A DNA stretch of 35,099 nucleotides, from NCBI GenBank assembly GCA_029561305.1, contig JAKQJG010000226.1:1-35099 (forward strand), read 5' to 3'. Shown in pieces: positions 23,073 to 32,200 of this stretch. The position numbers were made by a program, and so were the translations under genes. The stretch is from Bacteroidota bacterium (GTDB lineage: Bacteria > Bacteroidota > Bacteroidia > Chitinophagales > Chitinophagaceae). Numbering within the stretch: the first letter of the stretch is position 1; every line of letters begins with the position of its first letter. Under the pieces are notes generated by a model, which was not told the DNA's origin, ran no database searches, and saw only the letters and a list, made by a program, of their open reading frames with translations.

Positions 23073-25715
23073 ATGAAAAATTTTAGTTTTAAATCCATCG
23101 TACCGCACCTGGTGGCAGTGGGTATCTTTTTATTAGTGACCGTGGTATTTTGCAAACCCGCCCTCGAAAGTGGTGTAATTCTTCAGCAGGGTGACGTAAC
23201 CGCTGTGGAAAGTATGAAACACCAAAGCGATATTTATAAAGAACAGCACGGCGTTTATCCGCTTTGGGTTACCAGTATGTTCAGCGGGATGCCCGCCTAT
23301 AATATCGCCTTTGATGGCCCGCCCTCTCCTTATGGTTATATCAACAAAACCATGCAGCTTTGGTTACCCAAACCGCTCAATTTTTTCTTTTTGTGCAGCA
23401 TCTGTTTTTATATTTTCTGTATGTGTGTTCGTATAAGGCCCTGGGTTGCCATTTTTGCCAGCCTGGCATTTGCTTATGCCACCTACAACCCTATACTGGT
23501 AGTGGCTGGTCACGACACCAAACTGCTTGCGCTGGCGTATGCCCCTGCATTGATTGGTGCGGTAATTTTAATTTTTGAAAAACAGTATATCAAAGGCTTT
23601 TTGCTGACCTCCTTATTTGCCACACTTCACTTATGGCAAAACCACCAGCAGGTTACTTATTATGTATTCATCATCGTTGGAATAATGGCCATTTCTTACC
23701 TGGTTAAATGGTTAAAGGAAAAAGATTTTGTACATATGGGCAAAGCTGGTGCGCTTACTGGTATTGCAGCAGGGTTTGCCCTGGCCATTTGCTCAATCTA
23801 TATTCTGCCGGTATATGATTATGCTAAGGACAGCAAACGTGGCGGGCAATTAATAATGGATAGTAAAAAAAGTGTGGTGGCCGATAAAACAACCGGCAAC
23901 AAAACCACCGGTCTTTCCATTGACTATGCTTTTCAATGGAGTAATACCAAATCAGAAGGTTTGAATGTGATATTTCCCGGGGTGCAGGGATACGGCAGTT
24001 ACCACTCAAAAAGAGGTGACGAAGATTATGTTTATCCCCTGCTGGGCGAAAATTCAAATGTTGCCACTTACCTGGCAGATGACCTGCGGATCAACGGAAA
24101 CGACCTGGATAGTTATGTAGGTTATATGTCCCAGTTTTTATATTGGGGCGACAAACCAGGCACCACCGGCCCTAATTATTTAGGAGCAGTGATCTGTTGC
24201 CTGTTTGTATTGGGAATGTTCTTTGCAGACAATAAATACCGTTGGTGGATACTGGCTGCAAGCCTTTTTGGGATCATACTGGCAATGGGCAAAAGCCTTC
24301 CTTCCATCAATAATTTCCTGTTTGAATATATGCCTGTTTATAACAAGTTCCGTACCCCGGAGATGGCGATGGTGATACCACAGGTTCTCTTCCCGATGCT
24401 TGCCGCTTTGGGTATGCAAAAAATTATCGAAGGTAATGTTACAGAAAGCGCTAAAAAATTAAGGCTGACGGCCATTACATTGGGTATTATTTTCGCTGTG
24501 GCAGCGGTGCTGTATTTTAGTTTTGATTACAGCAAAGAAAATAAAGCACGGACCAGGGAGTTTAATTCCATTATTGCCATACAGGACAGTTCAACAAACG
24601 GCAAACTGCAAATGCTGAATGAAAAAGAACAACCCCAGGGGGATAACCAGTTGTATGAAAATTTCACTTACCAGGCAAAAGGAGATACTAAAATAGCCAA
24701 AGGACTGTTGACGGCTTTGCAAAAAGACAGGGAGGGTTTGTTTAAAGCTGATTTGCTAAAAGCATTTGTTTTGGTGCTGCTCACACTTGGAATTGTTGGC
24801 TTATTTATATACAAAAAAATAAACAGTACTATTTTACTGGCCGCCTTGCCATTACTTGTGTTAATTGACCTTATACCCATAGGCAAAAATTACCTGAACG
24901 ATAAAAGTTTTGAATCTGAAGAGTTGTACGCCTCTAAAGAATTTTCTGAAAGCCCAACTGATAAAGAAATATTAAAAGACAAAGACCCCAATTACCGTGT
25001 ATTTGATATTAGTGGCGGCGATCCATTCCAGGATTCAAAGCCATCCTACTATCATAAATCATTAGGCGGTTATCACCCTGCTAAGATTGGCATTTATGAT
25101 GACCTGGCTACCTACCAGCTGAGCGGTAATTTCAACATGTCTGTAATCAATATGCTCAATGCAAAATACATTGTACAAAGCACGCCAGACAGGAAGGATA
25201 AAGTGGTAAGACAAAATCCTGATGCTTTGGGCAACTGCTGGTTTGTAAAAGGAGTAAGGTTTGTAAACGGACCCGTGGAAGAAATGAAGGCACTGGATAA
25301 CCTCAATCCAAAAGATACTGCCGTAATAGATAACAGCTTTAAGAATATGATCACGGGTGTGGTTTCGCCAGACAGCTCAGCCAGTATCCGGCAAACGAGT
25401 TTTGATAATATGGCGATTAAGTATGAAAGCAACAGCAGCAGTACTAACCTTGCTGTTTTCAGTGAAGTGTATTACCGTTACTGGAAGGCATATATTGATG
25501 GCAAGGAAGCACCTGTGGCAAAAGCCAACTATGTATTGAGGGCGCTGGTAATACCGGCTGGCAAACATACTATTGAATTTAAGTTTGAACCAACAGTATT
25601 CAATGTAAGTTACACTGTTTCAAAATATGCAGGCTGGTTGCTGTTCATTTTACTGATTGGCTTATCGGTTTACCTGGTTAAGAACAGCGCCGGCAAAAAA
25701 CAAGGTAATGCCTGA
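23073..25715 (+). CDS. YfhO-family polytopic membrane protein
   Basis: The 880-residue protein has an N-terminal helix (HLVAVGIFLLVTVVFCKPAL). The YfhO-like luminal loop follows (LQQGDVTAVESMKHQSDIY, PLWVTSMFSGMPAYNI), then about a dozen membrane segments up to residue 600, a large extracytoplasmic C-domain with beta strands (YRVFDISGGDPFQDSKPSYYHKSLGGYHPAKIGIYDDLA), and a final helix (AGWLLFILLIGLSVYLV). YfhO proteins have a GT-C-like architecture and are linked to glycosylation of cell-envelope polymers such as lipoteichoic acid in Firmicutes; in Bacteroidota the acceptor is unknown. The next gene overlaps its stop by 8 nt and two glycosyltransferases follow, supporting a role in surface-glycan synthesis. 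Confidence 0.9.
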   Translation: MKNFSFKSIVPHLVAVGIFLLVTVVFCKPALESGVILQQGDVTAVESMKHQSDIYKEQHGVYPLWVTSMFSGMPAYNIAFDGPPSPYGYINKTMQLWLPKPLNFFFLCSICFYIFCMCVRIRPWVAIFASLAFAYATYNPILVVAGHDTKLLALAYAPALIGAVILIFEKQYIKGFLLTSLFATLHLWQNHQQVTYYVFIIVGIMAISYLVKWLKEKDFVHMGKAGALTGIAAGFALAICSIYILPVYDYAKDSKRGGQLIMDSKKSVVADKTTGNKTTGLSIDYAFQWSNTKSEGLNVIFPGVQGYGSYHSKRGDEDYVYPLLGENSNVATYLADDLRINGNDLDSYVGYMSQFLYWGDKPGTTGPNYLGAVICCLFVLGMFFADNKYRWWILAASLFGIILAMGKSLPSINNFLFEYMPVYNKFRTPEMAMVIPQVLFPMLAALGMQKIIEGNVTESAKKLRLTAITLGIIFAVAAVLYFSFDYSKENKARTREFNSIIAIQDSSTNGKLQMLNEKEQPQGDNQLYENFTYQAKGDTKIAKGLLTALQKDREGLFKADLLKAFVLVLLTLGIVGLFIYKKINSTILLAALPLLVLIDLIPIGKNYLNDKSFESEELYASKEFSESPTDKEILKDKDPNYRVFDISGGDPFQDSKPSYYHKSLGGYHPAKIGIYDDLATYQLSGNFNMSVINMLNAKYIVQSTPDRKDKVVRQNPDALGNCWFVKGVRFVNGPVEEMKALDNLNPKDTAVIDNSFKNMITGVVSPDSSASIRQTSFDNMAIKYESNSSSTNLAVFSEVYYRYWKAYIDGKEAPVAKANYVLRALVIPAGKHTIEFKFEPTVFNVSYTVSKYAGWLLFILLIGLSVYLVKNSAGKKQGNA

Positions 25716-26757
25716 GGGAAAACAAGTTGATCCTTTTTTTATCAATAAGAAAGATGCTTTTGCAAATAATATAAATGCAAAGGCATATGAATTGTATTGC
25801 CAACTGCGGAGCCTCGACATCAGCAGGCTTGATACAGCCCCGTTATACAAAGATTACTTTTCTAAACATCATTTGGGAAAACGGCTTTTTTTTTCACTGC
25901 AAAACAGTGCCCATATTATTTACAACGCTGTGAACAAAACCAGCAGGCCGGTAATGGAACTTACGTTTATTGATTATGGCGCAGGGCTGGGCACTTTGTT
26001 CATGCTCGCCGGAAAGCTGGGTTTCAAAAGAATGGTTTATAACGATTATTTTCCTGAGTGGCACCAGCCGGCAAAAGCCCTTTGTACCACATTGGGGATA
26101 CAAATTGATGATTATGTAGAAGGAGATATTGAGGCAGTAACAGCATACGCCGCTGCCCGTGCCATTCAGCTTGACATTATTGCGTCCAGGAATGTCATTG
26201 AGCATATTTACAGTCTCCCGCATTTTTATCAATGCATTTTTGAGCACAACCGCCATGCTGTTACCTATTCCACCACTACTGCAAATTTTCATAATCCAGT
26301 GATGAGATGGTATCATATTTATGTGCATAAAAAATGGGAAAAAAGCACCTACCGGAAACAGCGGATGGCAGAAATAAAAAAAATGTACCCCGCTACAGCA
26401 GATCAGCAGCTGGCAGAACTAAGTGAACTAACACGGGGTAAAGGTCTGCAGGAATTTACAAATGCCGTGCATGATTTGCTGGCAGGAAAAACAATTGAAA
26501 AAGACAGAACATTAAGGAGCAATAGCTGCGATTGTATTACAGGGGTATGGAATGAACACCTGCTTAAAAAAACTGACTATGCACACATCATTAATTCCGC
26601 AGGCTTTAAAATGGATTACACCCCGGGCTATTGGGATACGCATTACGGTTCTGCTGCATTTAATATAGCCGCACGGCTTTTTAATAAACTGATCAGCCTT
26701 TTGGGAAACAGGGGTATCTTGCTTTCGCCTTTTGTAAATGTAATTGCATACAATTAA
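25708..26757 (+). CDS. class I SAM-dependent methyltransferase (glycan cluster)
   Basis: The 349-residue product from ATG 25708 overlaps the yfhO-like stop by 8 nt, indicating coupling. A helical N-domain of about 80 residues precedes a class I methyltransferase core with motif I FIDYGAGLGTLFMLAGKLG (residues 88-106), acidic YNDYFPEW after strand 2, and IIASRNVIEHIYSL as the motif IV/post region. The C-terminal third is helical and ends without membrane helices. Position between a YfhO protein and two glycosyltransferases suggests methylation of a sugar or lipid-linked precursor, but the substrate is not visible in the sequence. Confidence 0.82.
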   Translation: MPEGKQVDPFFINKKDAFANNINAKAYELYCQLRSLDISRLDTAPLYKDYFSKHHLGKRLFFSLQNSAHIIYNAVNKTSRPVMELTFIDYGAGLGTLFMLAGKLGFKRMVYNDYFPEWHQPAKALCTTLGIQIDDYVEGDIEAVTAYAAARAIQLDIIASRNVIEHIYSLPHFYQCIFEHNRHAVTYSTTTANFHNPVMRWYHIYVHKKWEKSTYRKQRMAEIKKMYPATADQQLAELSELTRGKGLQEFTNAVHDLLAGKTIEKDRTLRSNSCDCITGVWNEHLLKKTDYAHIINSAGFKMDYTPGYWDTHYGSAAFNIAARLFNKLISLLGNRGILLSPFVNVIAYN

Positions 26758-26760
26758 AGA

Positions 26761-27771
26761 ATGGATGTTTCCATCATTATAATAAACTATAAATCCTGTG
26801 CATTGGTGATGGACTGCATAGAAAGCATTGTGCAGCAGACCGGGCCCGGCAGTTATGAGATTATTGTGGTGGACAACGATTCAAAAGATGGCGCTAAAGA
26901 AAAAATACTAACGGCATATCCCGGCATACAATGGCTGCAACTTGACTATAATGCTGGTTTTGCGAGGGCTAATAATGCCGGTATGAAAGCCGCAAAAGGT
27001 GAGTACTATTTAATATTGAATGCAGATACGGTTATTCTTGACAATGCAATTAATAAAAGCCTGGCCTTACTCAAAAAATATCCGGGCGCTGTGGGTTGCG
27101 GCATCCAGTTATTAAATACAGACGGCAGTACACAAATAAGCGGTGCCCATTTTATAAAAGGAGGACTTAATACATTGCTTCCGCTACCCTACCTCGGCAA
27201 ACTGATCCGCTACCTGGGATACAAATTTAAAAGTACGGTTCCTAGTGTGCAACATGTAAAGCAGGATATTGAAGTTGATTGGATAGTGGGTGCTTATATG
27301 CTCGTACAAGCGGAAGCAGTAAAAAAAAGCGGCATGTTTGATGAAGATTTTTTTATGTATGCAGAAGAGATTGAATGGTGTGCCAGGTTGCGAAAGCAGG
27401 GTAAGCTTGTTTTATTTTCGGAACCAACAATCATTCATATTGGAGGCGGCACCAGTGCTGACTATTACAAAACGGAAGAATCGGAGAACGGAAAGAACTT
27501 ATGGAACCTGAAAGGAAGACAGATAATGGTAAGCAATATGGTAAGAATAAGAAAACAATTTGGTGCAGGCTGGTACTTATTCATTGCAGGTACTTACCTG
27601 GCTGAAATACCGGTATTTGCATGCTGCCTGCTTATAGACAAATTAATCAATGGAAGCGGCGCCCAATTCAAATGGAAGAATTTAAAAGATTATACAGCCA
27701 ACATGGCCGTTTTAATGAAATACTTTTTTACCATCCTGTATAACAAAAAATATTTTTATAAAGTCGCCTGA
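26761..27771 (+). CDS. family 2 glycosyltransferase, rhamnosyltransferase-like
   Basis: The 336-residue GT-A enzyme has MDVSIIIINYKSCALVMDCIESI at the start, nucleotide-binding VVDNDS (37-42), the metal-binding NADT (87-90), DWIVGAYMLVQAEAVKKSGMFDEDFFMYAEEIEWCARLRKQG with the acidic catalytic region, and HIGGGTSAD. This is the WbbL-type layout. A hydrophobic C-terminal stretch (WYLFIAGTYLAEIPVFACCLLID) suggests peripheral membrane contact. It begins 3 bp after the methyltransferase stop and is 4 bp from the next gene. Confidence 0.92.
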   Translation: MDVSIIIINYKSCALVMDCIESIVQQTGPGSYEIIVVDNDSKDGAKEKILTAYPGIQWLQLDYNAGFARANNAGMKAAKGEYYLILNADTVILDNAINKSLALLKKYPGAVGCGIQLLNTDGSTQISGAHFIKGGLNTLLPLPYLGKLIRYLGYKFKSTVPSVQHVKQDIEVDWIVGAYMLVQAEAVKKSGMFDEDFFMYAEEIEWCARLRKQGKLVLFSEPTIIHIGGGTSADYYKTEESENGKNLWNLKGRQIMVSNMVRIRKQFGAGWYLFIAGTYLAEIPVFACCLLIDKLINGSGAQFKWKNLKDYTANMAVLMKYFFTILYNKKYFYKVA

Positions 27772-27775
27772 CAGT

Positions 27776-28630
27776 ATGGAGTTATCAATCATCATCATCA
27801 ATTACAACACGTTTCAGCTTACCTGCAACTGTATTGCTTCTTTGCAGGAGAAGCTGGCGGGAGTTGAGTATGAGATCATCCTGGTTGATAACGCATCTGT
27901 TGAATGTAATGCTGACCTGTTCAAAGAGAAATTTCCCTTTATCAATTTAATTAAAAGCCCCACCAATACCGGATTTACCGGGGGCAATAACCTGGGCGTG
28001 GAAGCAGCTAAAGGTGAATACCTGCTGTTGCTCAACAGCGATACAGAACTCATCAACAATGCGCCAAAGATCTGTCTCGATCATATCAAAGCACATAAAG
28101 AAGCGGGAATGGTGAGCTGCCAGTTGCAGTACCCAGACGGAAGAGTACAACATACCTGCCGCCGGTTTCGTACCATTAGTTGGGAATTGCTGGAGATATT
28201 TCCTGTTTATAAACTGTTGCCAAAACACAAAAGGGAAATGCTGATGCTGCATCATTACTTTGATCATCAAAGTTTTGCCGAAGTGGATTGGGTTTGGGGT
28301 GCTTATATGTTGTTTCCCCGTTCCATCATCCAGCAATTGCCACAAAAAAAACTCTCCGATGATTTCTTTATGTATTGCGAAGACACACTGTGGTGCTGGG
28401 ATTTTAAACAGCTTGGATATAAGATCCATTTTTTGCCGAACGCAAAAGTGATGCACATTCACAAAGGCAGTGTAAGCAAAGACAAGTGGATCAAAATCAG
28501 AACCACTTCTATTAAAAACCACGCAACATTGATGAAGAAATTTTACCCGGACTTTCGCTGGTACATTTTTGCTGCTATCTATTTCACCAAGCAATATGGT
28601 GCATTATGGGCGGGTAAGTTATTTAAATAA
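27776..28630 (+). CDS. family 2 glycosyltransferase
   Basis: The 284-residue GT-A enzyme is paralogous to its upstream neighbour: MELSIIIINYNTFQLTCNCIASL, ILVDNAS, NSDT at 87-90, EVDWVWGAYMLFPRSI, SDDFFMYCEDTLWCWDFKQLGY and HIHKGSVS. It lacks the neighbour's C-terminal hydrophobic stretch. The two probably act on successive steps of the same glycan. It is the last gene of the 23073-28630 operon; I see no strong terminator immediately after it. Confidence 0.92.
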   Translation: MELSIIIINYNTFQLTCNCIASLQEKLAGVEYEIILVDNASVECNADLFKEKFPFINLIKSPTNTGFTGGNNLGVEAAKGEYLLLLNSDTELINNAPKICLDHIKAHKEAGMVSCQLQYPDGRVQHTCRRFRTISWELLEIFPVYKLLPKHKREMLMLHHYFDHQSFAEVDWVWGAYMLFPRSIIQQLPQKKLSDDFFMYCEDTLWCWDFKQLGYKIHFLPNAKVMHIHKGSVSKDKWIKIRTTSIKNHATLMKKFYPDFRWYIFAAIYFTKQYGALWAGKLFK

Positions 28631-29204
28631 CAACCGCTCACCGGCCCGCATTTCCACTATACTACCGCCGCCACCTACCTGCTTTTTTCCTTCTACAACT
28701 ATTTGTCTACTTTCCGCACTTTCATTCCAATATTCGGAATTTTTCGCCAGCTACAATTTTCCAACACATTCATTTTCAGCATTTTACATCCTGGCACGTT
28801 TTAGGAAATAAGATACAACACAAGCGATGAAGCGCCAGGAAAGAGAGGAGCAAAACACGATTAATTAAAATTACTATACAGGGTTTCTTCAGTGTAAAAT
28901 GCAAGTTTAAAAATGCCGTTTAATTTGGCCTGGATCTCCAAATTAAATGGCTTTCTTGTTTTGCGTACCCCTTGAAAGATCAAAATCCCAGACAACCTGC
29001 ACATACCCCCAAAAAAATTTATTGTAAATAACTCCGGAAATTATCCTCTTAATAAAATAAACCATTCGTTTTCAGCGTTTTAAAAAACTAGCTGGGTTAT
29101 GCAATACTGTTAGTACCAAAATAACAGTATTAACCAACCCGGTATTTATCCAAAAAACATCAGCAAACTTATCCCTTGCTGAGCAGGCAAACATCCATAC
29201 AAAA
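28631..29204. promoter_or_regulatory. gene-free leader before the giant surface-protein gene, with two perfect hairpins
   Basis: No gene is visible in 574 bp. Two inverted repeats stand out. TTTAATTTGG (28919-28928) with CCAAATTAAA (28938-28947) is perfect over 10 bp with a 9-nt spacer. AATACTGTTA (29103-29112) with TAACAGTATT (29122-29131) is perfect over 10 bp, and flanking GGTT/AACC could extend it. Neither has a T-run, so operators or 5'-leader structures are more likely than terminators. The first is symmetric enough to be a dimeric regulator site. The promoter itself is not identified. Confidence 0.5.
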
Positions 29205-32200
29205 ATGAGAAACGTATTAATCCGCTACGTCCTGGCAAAACTATTTGCAGGCGGCAATCTTTTTAAAAGCGCCCTGTTGGCTGCTATTATCGCTGGTCTG
29301 TTTTCCCCCATTACAATTTCCGCACAATGTACTGTTGGTTGTAACCAGTCCACTACCAGCAATACAATGCCGGGTACAAATAACTTTAGTAATACGTTTT
29401 GTATTACCACAGGTTCGTCGCTTACCTATAACCAGAATTTTGATATGAATGGCGGCACTGTTTGTGTTGGACTAAACGTAACGTTTAGTGCTGGTGGAGG
29501 CAATTACAATGGCAACTGGACCATCAACAACTATGGCAGTTTCTCCCGTGGTCTCACTTTAAACAGCGGCCAAACCTTTCACAATTACGGTACCTACACC
29601 GGATCACTGAGTCTCAATGGAGGTACTGTGATCAATTACAATGGTGCCACATTCACACCTTCATCCTTCAACTTCAACGGCGGTTCATTTACTAACAACA
29701 GTGGTGGAACTGCAAGTTTTGGTTCATCAGTAACTGTAAACTCAGGTGCCACGTTTGTGAATAACGGAACGCTCACAACTACCGGTTTAACACTAAACAG
29801 TTCAGCTTCCGCAACATTAGGAGGCACCACCAACATCAACGGCAGCATCAATAACAATGGCTCGATCAATATTACCGGTCTCATAACGGTAACGGGCAAC
29901 TACAATCAAAACAGCAGCGGCAGTATCAGCTCTTCCAGTAGTGCTCAATGCAATGCCTTAAATATCACTGGAACTATACAGGGGCAGGGCAGCTATAATG
30001 GAATAAACGGACTGTTGCTGAACAAAACGCTTTCTCCTGCCTGTGGAGGCTGTCTTATTAACGGCGCTGCAGTAGTAGGATCACCAGCCAATCAAATATC
30101 CGGGGCATCACTCACTGCGTCGGCCAATAATATCAGTGGTACCATCAGCAATCCTGGTGGAAGCCCGGCTGCAACACATTATATTGTTCTAAGAAGATTT
30201 GGCGCTGCGGTTACCGACCAGCCGGATGACTTCAGAAGTTATACGGTAGGGAATACAATAGGAAGCAGTACGGTGGTGGCAGTAAATGCGATATCCACGT
30301 TGAGTTTTACGGATGCAAACGTAATTGCCGCTAATGGTTGCGGCACCTATCACTATGCTGTTTTCCCATTAAACAACAATGGCAGTTGTGGTACTTACAA
30401 CCGAACAATCAATGCTACCAATAGAAGTTCTATAACGATTTCGGGTACAGGAGGTACTGTGGGTACCAGCACCGGTATTTGTTATGGCAATACCAGTGGA
30501 CTACTAACATTAAGCGGCTATGTGGGCTCTATTGTAAGATGGGAATCTTCTGTATCACCCTTTTCATCCTGGACAAGCATTGCCAATACAACTAACACTT
30601 ATACGTCAGGCGCATTAACCCAAACCACACAATTCAGGGCAGTGATAAACGCAGGTTCAGGATGTGGAAATATAAACGCTGCCGCAGCGACCATTACCAT
30701 GGATAATACTCCTCCTGTAATGAGTTGCCCGGCAAATATCACAGCCAACGCAACTGCAGGTATTTGCGGTGCAGTGGTTACTTACTCCGTATCTGCATCG
30801 GATGCATGCGATGGATCATCTTGTGCACCTTCCTCCATTACAGGATACACCTACATTGGTACTTACAATGGCCATACTTATTTCCGATCCAATTCAAGTT
30901 CACTCTGGCCCGTAGCCAACAGCAACGCACAGGCATTGGGTGCACACCTGGTTACCATTTCAAGTGCAGGTGAAAATACCTTCCTTGCAGGACTGGGGTA
31001 CCACTGGGGTGGAATGACAGACGAAGCAGTAGAAGGTACCTGGGCTTGGGTAACGGGCGAACCGGTGGTATACACTTCCTGGAACCCCGGCGAACCAAAC
31101 AACTCCGGCAACCAGGATTACCAGGTACTAAACTGGAGCGGCACTAACTGGGATGACCAGGGTACTACCACGGGAACTTCTTTACCTTCCATTATTGAAT
31201 TCGATTGCCTTAATTTAAACTTAGTGAGTGGTTTTAGCAGTGGAAGTGTTTTCCCGGTTGGTGTTACCACTGTTACATATAATGCCACTGATGCGGCCGG
31301 CAATACCAGCGCCGACTGCAGCTTTACCGTTACCGTTAATGACGCAACAGCACCTACCATTGTTTGCCCGGCAAATATTACTGTGAATGCTGCAGCAGGC
31401 GCCTGTGATGCAGTGGTAAATTACAATGCCCCCGTTGCAACTGACAATTGCGGTACCTGTACTTCTGCTCCAGCTATTACAGGTTACACCTCTTTAGGAT
31501 TGTATAACGGCAGCGCCTACTATATTTCCAATGCAACTGCCACACCGGCTGCTGCATTCAGTGCGGCCACTGCATTAGGCGCTTCTGTTGCAACCATTGC
31601 CAGTGCCACAGAAAATACTTTTGTAAGAAATGCAGCCAATACCGCTGGCTTTACAGGATCCTACATTATTGGCATTAACGATGTAGCAACAGAAGGTACT
31701 TTCCTTGGCTTCGCAGGTGAAACTATTTCTTACACCAACTGGAATTCAGGTGAACCTAACAACAGCGGGAATGAAGATTATATACAAGTATTAAATACCG
31801 GCCTTTGGAATGATATCGGTGCCGCTGCACAGAATTATATTATAAAGATCAGCTGTATTACTCCGGTATTAACCTCAGGCCTTTCCAGTGGAAGTACTTT
31901 CCCTGTTGGCACCAGTACGGTTAACTATTCTGCCACAGATCCAAACGGTAATACAGCCAACTGTTCCTTTACTGTAACGGTGGCGGTTAACCCAGCTTCT
32001 TTAGCCAGGGCAGTTTCAGCTTCCGCAACAGTTTGTGCCGGGTCAGGTACTAATATTAATATCGCCTTATCTGATATAGGTATCAGCTACCAGCTGCGTA
32101 ACAATGCAGGAAATATCAATATTGGCAGCCCCGTTATGGGCACGGGCGGCACCATCAGCTTACCTACAGGTAATTTATCGGCCACCACAACTTTTAATAT

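Noticed and set aside
28569-28811. 80-codon plus-strand frame
   Set aside because: Its first part overlaps the glycosyltransferase gene in another frame and its composition is not gene-like.
29636-29899. Minus-strand open frames within the giant gene
   Set aside because: They are low-complexity mirrors of the Gly/Thr/Val-rich coding strand; the same pattern recurs in every repeat copy at the same offset.
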